The notes: generated by a model from the sequence alone, not told the origin. Shown: positions 25,742 through 34,963, counted from the stretch's first letter. The stretch: 39,266 nucleotides of DNA from UBA4466 sp963925035 (GCA_963925035.1 CAWUSK010000014.1:1-39266), one strand, 5' to 3'. Translations and numbers: made by a program.

Positions 25742-26305
25742 ATGTCCGTATTTATTGAAAAATCGTTTGAAGGAGCGGGAAAATCAATTCAACTCGAAAA
25801 GGGAGAATATGAAAGCTGCACTTTTAGCGACTGCGTGTTTACGAGTGAAAATTTTAGTCATTTCATCTTTATCGATTGCACGTTTGAACGATGTGATTTA
25901 AGCTCAATAAAAGTCGAAAACACTTCGTTCAAAGATATTAATTTCGTAGATTGTAAAATGTTAGGGATGCAGTTTGAACATGCAAATCCTTTTCTATTTC
26001 AAATTGAAATGAATCAGTGTCAATTGAATATTTCTTCTTTTTACCAAGTCAACTTGAAAAACACCTTATTCAACTCTTGTAGCTTAAAAGAAGTTGATTT
26101 TACAGAGACCAATTTAACAGAAGTAAAAATGGTCAATTGCGATTTAAGTCAAGCTATTTTTGAGAGAACAAATTTGCAAAAAGCTGACTTTTACAGTTCA
26201 TTTAACTTTCAAATCGATCCAACGAATAATACCGTAAAAGGAGCGGAATTTTCGAAAGAAGGAGCTTTGGGTTTACTGTCTGGATTCGGCATAAAAATTA
26301 ACTAA
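25742..26305 (+). CDS. pentapeptide-repeat protein
   Basis: A 187-residue protein built largely of pentapeptide repeats, pattern A(D/N)LXX with Phe, Cys and Leu at the stacked positions, for example CTFSDCVF, CTFERCDL, CSLKEVDF and TNLQKADF. The repeats should form a right-handed beta helix. ATG 25742 was preferred over ATG 25658 because the repeats start soon after it and the longer N-terminus is basic and unlike the family. Related proteins (Qnr, MfpA) mimic DNA and protect gyrase, but most homologues have unknown roles and nothing here points to resistance. There is no signal peptide. The copper ATPase frame begins right at its stop codon. Confidence 0.88.
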   Translation: MSVFIEKSFEGAGKSIQLEKGEYESCTFSDCVFTSENFSHFIFIDCTFERCDLSSIKVENTSFKDINFVDCKMLGMQFEHANPFLFQIEMNQCQLNISSFYQVNLKNTLFNSCSLKEVDFTETNLTEVKMVNCDLSQAIFERTNLQKADFYSSFNFQIDPTNNTVKGAEFSKEGALGLLSGFGIKIN

Positions 26306-26331
26306 TAAAACATCCATATTGCATTACTGGA

Positions 26332-28791
26332 ATGACTTGCAACGGTTGTAAAGAGCACGTTGAAAAAAGGTTGATTTCCATTGATGGGATTACTAAAGTC
26401 GAAGTCAATTTATCAGAAAAAACAGCGCTCATCGAAATGGAGAAACATATTCCTATGGATACTTTGAAAGATGCCTTTGAAGGAAGTAGTTATATGATTC
26501 ATAAAGATAAGCCTGAAGAAGTTGACGCTCAAAAAACACCAATTAAACAAGGTGAAGAAAACGGAACTTATTATTGCCCCATGCATTGTGAGGGAGAAAA
26601 AACCTATTCGCAACCAGGCGATTGTCCTGTCTGTGGCATGGATTTGGTGAAAGAAGTAAAAACGTCATCGTCAATGCAGCAATTCACCTGTCCGATGCAT
26701 CCTGAAGTCATTAAAAATGAACAAGGAAGTTGCCCGAAATGCGGCATGGATCTCGTACCGTTTAAAGTGGATGAATCGGAAGAGTTCAAAACGTATCGGA
26801 AACTATTGCGTAAATTTTGGATAGCGAGTGGTTTCACACTTCCAATATTCATCATCGCGATGTCAGAAATGATTCCAAGCAATCCTTTGTACAAATTATT
26901 AGATCTTTCAGTATGGAATTGGATTCAATTTGGACTTTCAATTCCAGTTGTTTTTTACGCCACTTGGATGTTCTTCAGAAGAGCTTATGCTTCGGTTAGA
27001 ATATGGAATTTAAACATGTTTACTTTGATTGGATTAGGTGCAGGTGCTGCTTGGTTATTTAGTTTGTTTGGCCTACTATTTCCCTCCGTTTTTCCCAATC
27101 AATTTAAAACTGATGCTGGGACGGTACATGTTTATTTTGAAGCCGCAACAGTTATTCTAACGTTAGTCCTACTGGGTCAATTGCTAGAGGCACGTGCACA
27201 GAGTAAAACGAACAATGCCGTTAAGGAATTATTGAAATTAGCTCCAAACAGTGCAATTCGAATAGAAAACAGTGAAGAAACTGAAATACCAATCGATGAA
27301 ATTAAAGTTGGAGATTTATTACGTGTTAAGCCAGGTGAAAAAATTCCTGTAGATGGTGTAATAACCAATGGAAAAAGTTCTCTGGATGAATCAATGATAA
27401 CCGGAGAACCTATTCCGGTTGAAAAAATCGTTGGCGACAAGATTAGCTCTGGAACTATTAACGGGAAGCAATCTTTTGTCATGAAAGCGGAGAAAGTAGG
27501 AGCTGAAACTTTGCTTTCCCAGATAATTGACATGGTCAATAAGGCAAGTAGATCGCGCGCTCCAATCCAAAAAATGGCAGATACAATTTCGGGCTACTTT
27601 GTGCCGTTTGTCGTTGGGATTTCAGTAATAACATTCATTCTTTGGATGATATTTGGACCTGAGCCTCGCATGTTTTATGCCTTTGTGAATGCTATCGCAG
27701 TTGTTATAATCGCTTGCCCTTGTGCTCTTGGCTTGGCAACTCCTATGTCTGTAATGGTTGGAGTTGGAAAAGGTGCACAAGAAGGTGTGCTTATAAAAAC
27801 GGCAGAATCATTAGAAAAATTAAATAAGGTCAAGGTGATTATTATTGATAAAACAGGTACGGTAACTGAAGGGAAACCGTCAGTAGAGGATTTTATTACT
27901 GTCAATTCCGTATCTTCTGAAATCTTAATTCAAATTGTAGCTTCAATTAACGCCCAAAGTGAACATCCGTTGGCACAAGCCACGGTTGATTATGCGTCTA
28001 AACACAAAATTAATTTAATTGACATCAGTGACTTTAAATCCTCCACAGGAAAAGGTGTTCAAGCAAACGTTAATAGTGATAATGTATTGGTCGGTAACTT
28101 AAAATTACTTAAAGAAAATGATGTTACTATTTCACCTGAAAATCAAGTGAAAATCGAAAAACACCAGGCACAAGGGAAAACTGTTCCGATGCTTGCTATC
28201 AATGGTAAACTGGAAGGATTTGTAATCATTTCCGATGCCATTAAGCCTTCCAGTAAAAAAGCAATTAAAAAATTACAGGAACGTGGAATCAAGGTCATAA
28301 TGATGACTGGAGATAATGAGCATACAGCAAAAGCCGTATCAGAACAAATCGATTTAGATGAATTTTACGCCAATTGTTTACCCGAAGATAAACTAAACAA
28401 GGTGAGCGAATTGCAAGACAAAGGATTTATCGTGGCGATGGCTGGTGATGGCGTAAATGATGCTCCTGCCCTAGCTAAATCTGATGTTGGAATCGCCATG
28501 GGAACTGGAACAGATGTCGCTATAGAAAGTGCTGGCGTGACATTGGTAAAAGGCGATTTACAAGGAATAGTGAAAGCGCGAATTTTAAGTGAGAAAGTAA
28601 TGCGCAACATTAAACAAAATCTCTTTTTTGCATTAGTCTACAATAGTGTTGGATTACCAATTGCAGCAGGTGTGCTCTACCCTTTATTTGGAATTTTACT
28701 TTCACCTATGATTGCAGCTTTAGCAATGAGTTTTAGCTCTGTCTCTGTCATTGCAAATGCGTTACGATTGAAAGGCCAGTCGTTGAAATAA
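26332..28791 (+). CDS. copper-translocating P1B-type ATPase
   Basis: An 819-residue inner membrane pump that exports Cu(I) with ATP. In order: HMA domain with MTCNGC (Cys3, Cys6); two heavy-metal-binding modules of the YHS-like type, CPMHCEGE...CPVCGMDL (82-105) and CPMHPEVI...CPKCGMDL (120-141); then the membrane core with CPC at 462-464 (ACPCALG), TGEPIP in the actuator, phosphorylated Asp506 in DKTGT, and GDGVND (705-710). ATG 26332 omits the first beta strand of the HMA fold. The in-frame codons before it read KHPYCITG, matching homologues, and are preceded by ATA 26305, so the true start may be a non-standard ATA. An in-frame TAA at 26299-26301 limits extension. Coupling with the pentapeptide-repeat gene is likely. 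Confidence 0.94.
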   Translation: MTCNGCKEHVEKRLISIDGITKVEVNLSEKTALIEMEKHIPMDTLKDAFEGSSYMIHKDKPEEVDAQKTPIKQGEENGTYYCPMHCEGEKTYSQPGDCPVCGMDLVKEVKTSSSMQQFTCPMHPEVIKNEQGSCPKCGMDLVPFKVDESEEFKTYRKLLRKFWIASGFTLPIFIIAMSEMIPSNPLYKLLDLSVWNWIQFGLSIPVVFYATWMFFRRAYASVRIWNLNMFTLIGLGAGAAWLFSLFGLLFPSVFPNQFKTDAGTVHVYFEAATVILTLVLLGQLLEARAQSKTNNAVKELLKLAPNSAIRIENSEETEIPIDEIKVGDLLRVKPGEKIPVDGVITNGKSSLDESMITGEPIPVEKIVGDKISSGTINGKQSFVMKAEKVGAETLLSQIIDMVNKASRSRAPIQKMADTISGYFVPFVVGISVITFILWMIFGPEPRMFYAFVNAIAVVIIACPCALGLATPMSVMVGVGKGAQEGVLIKTAESLEKLNKVKVIIIDKTGTVTEGKPSVEDFITVNSVSSEILIQIVASINAQSEHPLAQATVDYASKHKINLIDISDFKSSTGKGVQANVNSDNVLVGNLKLLKENDVTISPENQVKIEKHQAQGKTVPMLAINGKLEGFVIISDAIKPSSKKAIKKLQERGIKVIMMTGDNEHTAKAVSEQIDLDEFYANCLPEDKLNKVSELQDKGFIVAMAGDGVNDAPALAKSDVGIAMGTGTDVAIESAGVTLVKGDLQGIVKARILSEKVMRNIKQNLFFALVYNSVGLPIAAGVLYPLFGILLSPMIAALAMSFSSVSVIANALRLKGQSLK

Positions 28792-28829
28792 GAAATTGTA
28801 ACCCATCAAAATGATGTAGTTAGTCCTTT

Positions 28830-30125
28830 CTATTTTTTCACTAATTTATATTGAGAAAATCCATTTTTAGTTTGAACATTCAAAAAATACATTCCTGGAG
28901 TTAATTCTAATTTATCAATTGATAAGGTCTTTACATCAAGATTGTCTTCAAATAATAGCTGCATTCCATTCAAATCTAGGAGTGAAAAACTCAAGATTTC
29001 AGATTCAGATTCGATGTAAAAAACATCTTCAAACGGGTTGGGATAAACATTAGGAGCCAAACTCTCAATGCTATTAATAGATAATGCAGAACACGCAATT
29101 TGCGGTCCAAAAACTTGTACTAATGTACCATTGTCAACATACCAATCTTCCCAATTTCCTCCTGTACCTGTTTCCCAATCAGCCAACGAAAAAGAGTTGT
29201 TTCCACTATTATTTCCATTAATCTTATACACTTTTATCGCATTCCCGCCTAAATTCCATTCAAGTGGTGTGGAAGCCGTACAATTTTCTGGATTCATGTC
29301 CAACAGCTCGCAATTTGGCTGAATGAAATAGGCTGTTTCAGGATAATTAGGGAAATCTCCAAATACACGTGCCAATCCATTTTCATCGATGCAAACAGAT
29401 GTGTATTCATTACAAGCTATTCCTTTTCCAACCATTCCGTAATCAGTTAATATTCTTGCCATAAAAACGACATGTCTTCCCTTTCTATCTGGACTATCGT
29501 AGTGACTATCAGTAATAACATCTTCCAAATAATCAATTTTCAGAAAACTAGTTGAATCTACTGTAACATCAAAATCATATGGATTACTCAGCGCTACATC
29601 GGATGTTACTGTTCCATTTTCAGCTGAAAAGTAATACTTTCCAAGAATAGCCATTCCCGCGCTTGTGCCACCAATAACGATATTTCTATTTTGCATTGCA
29701 TCATTAATAAGACTATCAATTGGCGAATCTCTCCAATAAGAAATATAGTTCCATTGATCACCGCCAGCAAACCAGATTGCTTCAGCATTCTTAATTTTAT
29801 CGTGAATATAGGTTTCATTAGAGGCACTCGAATTATTAAAAACAATTGTTTCTACAGAGTTAATTGTAATTCCTAGATCCGTATATAAATAATCATTGTA
29901 CCCGTTGGATCCGCTAGCTCTTAGAACAAGTACATCACCACCATTTGCTCTTTGTAGAAACCATTTCATTGCCTCGTCATGCTCAGTTGCACCACCCATC
30001 ATGCAAACTCCTCCTGTTGGAGAACTTACCAAATCAACGGAATTCCCAGTAAAGTAAGAAGTATAGGATTGAGAAAACACAGTAAATACCGAGAATAATG
30101 CAGGTAGAAGTAGTAATCGTTTCAT
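28830..30125 (-). CDS. secreted cyanophycinase-like peptidase (S51 family) with T9SS sorting domain
   Basis: A 431-residue exported serine peptidase-like protein. Signal peptide 1-19 (ending VFSQ). The S51 fold is marked by GGVCMMGGA (38-46), WFAGGDQ (118-124), the nucleophile elbow GGTSAGM with Ser155, and DSHYDSPDRKGR (206-217) with the conserved His208. Cyanophycinases split the Asp-Arg polymer cyanophycin to beta-Asp-Arg; other S51 members are Asp-specific dipeptidases. The C-terminus is a T9SS sorting domain (VYPNPFED to the end), so it acts outside the cell or on its surface. Substrate is inferred. It converges with the copper ATPase gene; the 38 bases between hold no clear hairpin. Confidence 0.88.
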   Translation of the reverse strand: MKRLLLLPALFSVFTVFSQSYTSYFTGNSVDLVSSPTGGVCMMGGATEHDEAMKWFLQRANGGDVLVLRASGSNGYNDYLYTDLGITINSVETIVFNNSSASNETYIHDKIKNAEAIWFAGGDQWNYISYWRDSPIDSLINDAMQNRNIVIGGTSAGMAILGKYYFSAENGTVTSDVALSNPYDFDVTVDSTSFLKIDYLEDVITDSHYDSPDRKGRHVVFMARILTDYGMVGKGIACNEYTSVCIDENGLARVFGDFPNYPETAYFIQPNCELLDMNPENCTASTPLEWNLGGNAIKVYKINGNNSGNNSFSLADWETGTGGNWEDWYVDNGTLVQVFGPQIACSALSINSIESLAPNVYPNPFEDVFYIESESEILSFSLLDLNGMQLLFEDNLDVKTLSIDKLELTPGMYFLNVQTKNGFSQYKLVKK

Positions 30126-30142
30126 TTCTTGATTTTTAATTA

Positions 30143-30174
30143 TCGAAATATTTTTCGATCCTTATCAAATATAA
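30143..30174 (-). promoter_or_regulatory. -7 box and palindrome upstream of the cyanophycinase-like gene
   Basis: On the minus strand TATATTTG (30174-30167) fits TAnnTTTG. Just downstream, ATCGAAA and TTTCGAT (30143-30149 and 30154-30160) form a perfect 7-bp inverted repeat with a 4-base centre, placed about +7 to +24. It may be a repressor site or an mRNA hairpin. Confidence 0.45.
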
Positions 30175-30229
30175 TCAAAATAAAACGCTTTGAACATTCC
30201 AATTAGCAATTTGAGTCTACCGAATTCAT

Positions 30230-31111
30230 TCATTTCAGTATTTCCAACAACTGGTCAATAGTTTTAATATATAATAAGGAAGAAGAAATGTTATAGTTTA
30301 AATGACTGAGCTGGTTTCCGCTGATAAGTACCTGGGATTTTTTAGAAAAGTCATAAAGTACATTGTGAATCTTTTCGAAATTTTTCTCACTAATCCTAGC
30401 TACAAAAGTAGTAATGACAATCTTTGGTTGCAACTGTTTATAGGCTACTTCTAATTCTTTAATCGGAATTTTTTGTCCAAAATAATAGCAAGTATACCCT
30501 CTCTTTTTTAACAGATAATAATACAGAAGAATACTAAACTCATGCTCTTCATTATCGTGTAAAAACAAAAATGCGGTTTTATCATTGTCTGATTTTACAT
30601 TTAAGCTTTCGATGTGAAAAACAAGGAATCCTTTTAGAAGATTTGAAAAATAATGTTCATGAATTATGTCGATAGAGTTAACATGCCAAAGCTGACCAAT
30701 TTTCTTTAATAATGGTAATACAATTGAGTCATACATTTCAATTAGACCTGTTCTTTCTAATTCAGTATTCAAAATTTCATTGATTTTTACTCCATTGAAA
30801 TCTAAAATAAGCAAGGTCAAAGTATCAACTACTGATTGATTTTCAGCTTCTGAAACAAAGATTAAAGATTTGGCCGCATCAATAATCTCAGTATCACTTA
30901 GCTTCGCAATCTTGGAAATCTTATGTCCAGACGAATAAAGCAGATTGATATTAAGAATTTTCTTTAAATCATTCTCACTGTAATACCGGATTTTTGTATC
31001 TGTTCTCTTTGGTTCCAGCAAGCTATAACGTTGCTCCCAAATACGAATAGTATGAGCTTTGATTTGCGTGAAATTTTCAAGATCTTTTATGCTATACCGA
31101 ACACCTGCCAT
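30230..31111 (-). CDS. MerR-family regulator with cobalamin-binding domain (CarH/LitR-like)
   Basis: A 293-residue transcription factor. Residues 4-72 are a MerR winged helix (YSIKDLENFTQIKAHTIRIW, then RRYS-like RIRYYSENDLK region). A four-helix cap domain follows (about 85-170), with Trp142-His143 and Glu152-His153, the W-x9-EH motif of CarH. The Rossmann-like B12 domain (about 178-290) has EEHEFS, where His190 aligns with the axial cobalt ligand of CarH. CarH binds DNA with adenosylcobalamin in the dark and lets go in light. All key residues being kept, this protein may be a photoreceptor; pure B12 or redox sensing is the alternative. It has its own promoter and is last in a minus-strand group. 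Confidence 0.88.
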   Translation of the reverse strand: MAGVRYSIKDLENFTQIKAHTIRIWEQRYSLLEPKRTDTKIRYYSENDLKKILNINLLYSSGHKISKIAKLSDTEIIDAAKSLIFVSEAENQSVVDTLTLLILDFNGVKINEILNTELERTGLIEMYDSIVLPLLKKIGQLWHVNSIDIIHEHYFSNLLKGFLVFHIESLNVKSDNDKTAFLFLHDNEEHEFSILLYYYLLKKRGYTCYYFGQKIPIKELEVAYKQLQPKIVITTFVARISEKNFEKIHNVLYDFSKKSQVLISGNQLSHLNYNISSSLLYIKTIDQLLEILK

Positions 31112-31131
31112 TATATATTTATGAAAATAAA

Positions 31132-31144
31132 TTAAACAAATCTA
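31132..31144 (-). promoter_or_regulatory. -7 box of the MerR/B12 gene with TTAAACAAA element
   Basis: On the minus strand TAGATTTG (31144-31137) fits TAnnTTTG and runs into TTTAA. The plus-strand reading TTAAACAAATCTA matches TTAAACAAATATA at 36181-36193, over the -7 box of the fasciclin gene, in 12 of 13 positions. It may be an autoregulatory operator. Confidence 0.5.
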
Positions 31145-31173
31145 ACTTAATTATCGCTTACTTATTGACTCAA

Positions 31174-33591
31174 CTAATGTTTTTTTTGAATTCTGAAGTC
31201 TACGATTATTCCAATAGAAGGCTGTATAGTCCCTGAACTATTTGCAATCGTTTTTATTAAATACCTCGATGAATCATTTGGGTCAATTTGTGGATTCCCT
31301 AAATCATCTTTTTGAACCAATAGAATTGGCGCCGTTTTTGCCTTGAAATTATAAACATTTTGTATGTCTAGGTATAACGTCAGGGACCATTTTTCAAAAC
31401 TAAAACGCTTATCGATCCTAATATTTAAATTATGATAACTACCTCCTCTATTTTGATTTAATTGATCATAATCTAAAACTCCAGAGTTGTTTAAATCCCA
31501 TACTTGAGTGAGGGAAGAAGTCTCCAGGTCGTAAGGGGTGAAAGGAGAGCCCCCCGAAAAAGTCCACCTGAATCCGACTTCCCAATTTTTTTTGAACCTT
31601 TTACCGCCGGTAATTGAAACAATGTGTTTGCTGTCCCATGTTGATGGTGCATATTGCCCATTCTTTGTTTTAAACTCTGAATTCACATAGGTATAGGCAA
31701 GCAAACAATAAAAACCCTTGATTAATTTCTGCTGATACAAAAACTCTATTCCATAAGATCTTCCAGTCGAAGTAGATGACACTTCTTCATTTCCAACAAC
31801 ACCAAAATCAGCCCCAAGGTTCGCTAAAGAAATCGAGTCAGTAATTGAGAATGGGTAATAATTGTATTTTTTGTAAAAACCTTCTAATGAAAACTTAGAT
31901 TCAAAGTTTGATATAAACGAACTACCCATAATGAAGTGATCAGCTTGAATGTATCGTAAATTGTTTTCCTTATTTTTTAATACCCCAGAATTGTCTCTAT
32001 ACCCAAGAATCGTGTAGGACGGGAGTTGATTGTAACGCGCGACATTACCGCTAAAGGATAAGTTATTTGTAGCTGCAAAGTTTATAGAAAAGGACGGCGA
32101 TAACTGATTTAGTGCATTAGTCATAGACTTAGAATACGTATTTAAATCCGTTCTTACTCCTACACTTAAATCTAATTTCTCCTTAAAAAAAGATCTGCTT
32201 ACTTGCGCGAATCCAGCAAATTTGTGTAAATCTAAATTCGATGTTACGTCAATTAAGGTTGGTTGATTTCCAATTATAATATTATTGAAGGTGTTCGATT
32301 GGTAACGGGCATATTCATACCCGAAACCGGAGAGAACTTTAAACCCTTCTTTTATCCATGTGTTTTCGAACCTGAACTTATTTTCAGCTTCAAAAGATGA
32401 ATAGTCGAAAACTAAATTTTCCGGAGTCTCAATGTTGTTCTCATATTTCCGAGAAGCGTTGTTAAGCATATTTCTACTGAAAATAAAGCGCTGATTACTC
32501 TTGTCGCTATAATGTAGATAATTAATTCCTATAGTATAATTCCATTGATTCTGAGACGGAATATTATCCAAAAAATAATCATTTAACTCAAGTCTTTCTT
32601 CGTCAGTTACACCCTCATTGACTTTTGAATTTAGAACAAACTTATCCAAAGCGCCTAGTCCAATAAAAGTTATCTTATTCTTATTATTTATTTTATAATC
32701 TACTTTAAACTGGCTGTCGTTATAAGTTGGTAAAAATGGAAGTTTTAATACCGAAAATAATAATTGCAAATAAGATCTTCTCACCGAAAAAATGAATGAA
32801 GTCTTTTTACCAATCGGACCGTCTAGGGTTAGTGCCACATCGCTAGACCCAATTGCTAAATTGGTAATCAAGGCATCCTTATTACCTTCCTTTTGTCTAA
32901 AGTTTATCACAGAACTCAAACCACTCCCATATTGAGCAGGGAATCCTCCTGAATAGAAATCGATTCCTTGCAGAAAGTTAATATTCAATAAACCGACTGG
33001 TCCACCGCTGCTTCCTTGTGTGGCAAAATGATTAATATTAGGAACTTCAATTCCATCGAGATAAAACTTATTTTCGTTCGGGGAACCTCCACGAATAATC
33101 ACATCATTTCTAAAAGATGCCGGACTAGCAACGCCTGGAAGAGCCTGAAGTACTTTACTTGCATCTCTATTTGCTCCAGGTAGGCGTTCAATTTCAGCTG
33201 AGCTTAATTTTTTAAAAGATAGAGGAGATTCGATCGTCTTACTGAAGGGATTTGCTTTCACCGTTACTTCATCTTGTTCAAGAAAAATTTCTTCGAGCGA
33301 TAAATCTACCTGTACTGGACGAGAATTGGTCACGCTGATATCGTCAACAATTAACTCTTTATAACCATAAACCGAAACTTTAAGCGCGTAAAGCCCTGGT
33401 TCTATACCATCGATTGAATAGCGCCCAATAGAATCGGAAATGGCACCTTTCTGTCTTCCAATTAGTTGAATTTTAGCAAACTCAATTGGATTATTATTAA
33501 CTGAATAATAAACTCTTCCGGATATTGTACCATTTTGTCCAAATGACAAAAAATAAATAAGAAATACGGACAATAAAAGGATCAACTTCAT
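31174..33591 (-). CDS. TonB-dependent outer membrane receptor
   Basis: An 805-residue outer membrane transporter driven by TonB. Signal peptide 1-18 (ending SFG). Residues 20-100 are a CarboxypepD_reg-like beta sandwich (ISGRVYYSVNNNPIEFAKI). The plug domain (about 120-235) has IERLPGANRDASKVLQALPG and VIIRGGSPNENKFYLDGIEV, and a 22-strand barrel should fill the rest to the C-terminus (IVDFRIQKKH). No SusD partner is present, so glycan uptake is unlikely. Substrate is unknown; heme, siderophore, metal or B12 are possible. It lies 9 bases after the YdcF-like gene, so it has no own promoter or riboswitch. Confidence 0.92.
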   Translation of the reverse strand: MKLILLLSVFLIYFLSFGQNGTISGRVYYSVNNNPIEFAKIQLIGRQKGAISDSIGRYSIDGIEPGLYALKVSVYGYKELIVDDISVTNSRPVQVDLSLEEIFLEQDEVTVKANPFSKTIESPLSFKKLSSAEIERLPGANRDASKVLQALPGVASPASFRNDVIIRGGSPNENKFYLDGIEVPNINHFATQGSSGGPVGLLNINFLQGIDFYSGGFPAQYGSGLSSVINFRQKEGNKDALITNLAIGSSDVALTLDGPIGKKTSFIFSVRRSYLQLLFSVLKLPFLPTYNDSQFKVDYKINNKNKITFIGLGALDKFVLNSKVNEGVTDEERLELNDYFLDNIPSQNQWNYTIGINYLHYSDKSNQRFIFSRNMLNNASRKYENNIETPENLVFDYSSFEAENKFRFENTWIKEGFKVLSGFGYEYARYQSNTFNNIIIGNQPTLIDVTSNLDLHKFAGFAQVSRSFFKEKLDLSVGVRTDLNTYSKSMTNALNQLSPSFSINFAATNNLSFSGNVARYNQLPSYTILGYRDNSGVLKNKENNLRYIQADHFIMGSSFISNFESKFSLEGFYKKYNYYPFSITDSISLANLGADFGVVGNEEVSSTSTGRSYGIEFLYQQKLIKGFYCLLAYTYVNSEFKTKNGQYAPSTWDSKHIVSITGGKRFKKNWEVGFRWTFSGGSPFTPYDLETSSLTQVWDLNNSGVLDYDQLNQNRGGSYHNLNIRIDKRFSFEKWSLTLYLDIQNVYNFKAKTAPILLVQKDDLGNPQIDPNDSSRYLIKTIANSSGTIQPSIGIIVDFRIQKKH

Positions 33592-33600
33592 ACAGCAAAA

Positions 33601-34323
33601 TTAAAGATTTTCAACGGTGTATTCGGTGCGAATTAACCTTTCTAATTTCTCATACTTTAAAGCCATTTTTTCATTAGGAAGATCATCCTCATACCAAATT
33701 ATGTTCTTCCCAAAAGTACCTGCCAAGCGTTGAAAGAAATTCTCTCTTTGTTTAAGTGCAATAAAATTAGGATTAATTGCAGACTGCGCATTGATAAAGG
33801 GTTCCATTTTTGAAGGAGTTCCCATTGTGTCAAATACAGCAGGAAGTTCAGAAACTGGTAATTGATGGTTTTCGATAAATCGACGCAAAGACTTATTTTG
33901 AAATGGGTCTGTAGCTAATGCAATCTTATTAAACCCATTTCTCTTTGCAACCTGATAGGAGTAATAAACGTTCTCCGTACTATGTTCTGATATTGTATCC
34001 AAGAAAATATGTTCAGCTGGAATTCCTAGTTCCATTGCATATTTCGCCATGATTTTCGCTTCAACATATTCTGAATGAACAGACCCTCCAGAATATATTA
34101 TGTTTTTGGCTAAACCATTTTCGTAAAGATAAACGGACCAATTTACGCGATAGTTCATCGTTGTGCTCCATGATTCTCCATTATATGGGTGACCAGGCAC
34201 GATTACAACATCATAAGGCTGAGAAATATTCGCTTTCTCGAGCATTTTTTTAGGCTGATTTCTTATGAAACCACAACTAGAGACAAATAGAGAAACTAAA
34301 AATAAAAAACTAACTACGTTCAT
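33601..34323 (-). CDS. YdcF-family (DUF218) lipoprotein
   Basis: A 240-residue protein of the SanA/YdcF family, whose members are envelope proteins of unclear biochemistry; one E. coli member binds SAM. The signal peptide ends in a lipobox VSSCG (Cys17). The DUF218 core has VVIVPGHPY (about 39-47), IIYSGGSVHSEYVEAKIM and FLDTISEHSTENVYYS, all typical, then ATDPFQNKSLRRF. It lies 29 bases after the SOUL gene and 9 bases before the TonB receptor gene, so it is the middle gene of an operon. Its job there is not indicated by sequence. Confidence 0.85.
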   Translation of the reverse strand: MNVVSFLFLVSLFVSSCGFIRNQPKKMLEKANISQPYDVVIVPGHPYNGESWSTTMNYRVNWSVYLYENGLAKNIIYSGGSVHSEYVEAKIMAKYAMELGIPAEHIFLDTISEHSTENVYYSYQVAKRNGFNKIALATDPFQNKSLRRFIENHQLPVSELPAVFDTMGTPSKMEPFINAQSAINPNFIALKQRENFFQRLAGTFGKNIIWYEDDLPNEKMALKYEKLERLIRTEYTVENL

Positions 34324-34352
34324 ATGATTTAGTTTAATTTGATTAGCCTAGG

Positions 34353-34949
34353 TTATCTTTTATAATCTAGAAGTTCGATGACTACCTCATTTTTCCTGTT
34401 TATTAGCTTATATGGCGGATTGTAGCCTAAATAGGTGAAACCAGCTTCAAAAGCAATTTTCTTTCCAATTAACAGTGATTTCAATTCCTCATATTTTTCT
34501 TTAAGAATTTCGTCAGATGCCCATCCTGAAAATGAAATGACGGCGTACGTTTTTGACGGTTGCAAATTCAAAACCACCTGTGTGCTATTTGGTTGAGGTA
34601 AATCCTCCAATTTCATATTCGGTGGCATAAAGAAACTCATTTTCGAATTTCTACCCATTTCCATTTGAACCGGAGATGTCATTGAAATTTGAGAATTATT
34701 GCTATTGCCGCCAAAAATATACGAAGCAATTCTTCTGAATCCAATACTTGAGTTTTCATCGTAGCTATTTTCATCTAGTTGAGTTGACGCCACTACTAAT
34801 TGTGGATATTGTCTAATTTCAAATTCATCAAAAACCTCAAGAGTTTCATAAGGTATTGAACCAGTATCTGATGTATTTTTAGTTATTACCACTTGAGAGA
34901 TTACCAACGTAATAATTAGTACAAAAAGAGTGATGAGAAAGTATTTCAT
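34353..34949 (-). CDS. SOUL/HBP family heme-binding protein
   Basis: A 198-residue protein with an N-terminal hydrophobic segment (4-20), either a membrane anchor or an uncleaved signal, then a SOUL domain: PYETLEVFDEFEIRQYP (33-49), GFRRIASYIFGGN (69-81), ISMTSPVQM (88-96) and a family-typical end, GYNPPYKLINRKNEVVIEL. SOUL proteins bind heme or other tetrapyrroles weakly; roles in bacteria are little known. It probably sits in the periplasm. It is separated from the upstream fasciclin gene by a hairpin that may reduce readthrough, and is followed closely by the YdcF-like gene. Confidence 0.9.
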   Translation of the reverse strand: MKYFLITLFVLIITLVISQVVITKNTSDTGSIPYETLEVFDEFEIRQYPQLVVASTQLDENSYDENSSIGFRRIASYIFGGNSNNSQISMTSPVQMEMGRNSKMSFFMPPNMKLEDLPQPNSTQVVLNLQPSKTYAVISFSGWASDEILKEKYEELKSLLIGKKIAFEAGFTYLGYNPPYKLINRKNEVVIELLDYKR

Positions 34950-34963
34950 AATTCTTTATATTA

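Noticed and set aside
27177..27539. 120-codon open frame opposite the copper ATPase gene
   Set aside because: It lies fully within a strongly conserved gene on the other strand, has no promoter and no recognisable protein; the frame is a by-product of the ATPase codons.
31112..33600. Cobalamin riboswitch for the TonB receptor or adenosyltransferase
   Set aside because: The gap before the receptor gene is 9 bases and before the adenosyltransferase 10 bases, too short for a B12 riboswitch; none was seen elsewhere in the region.
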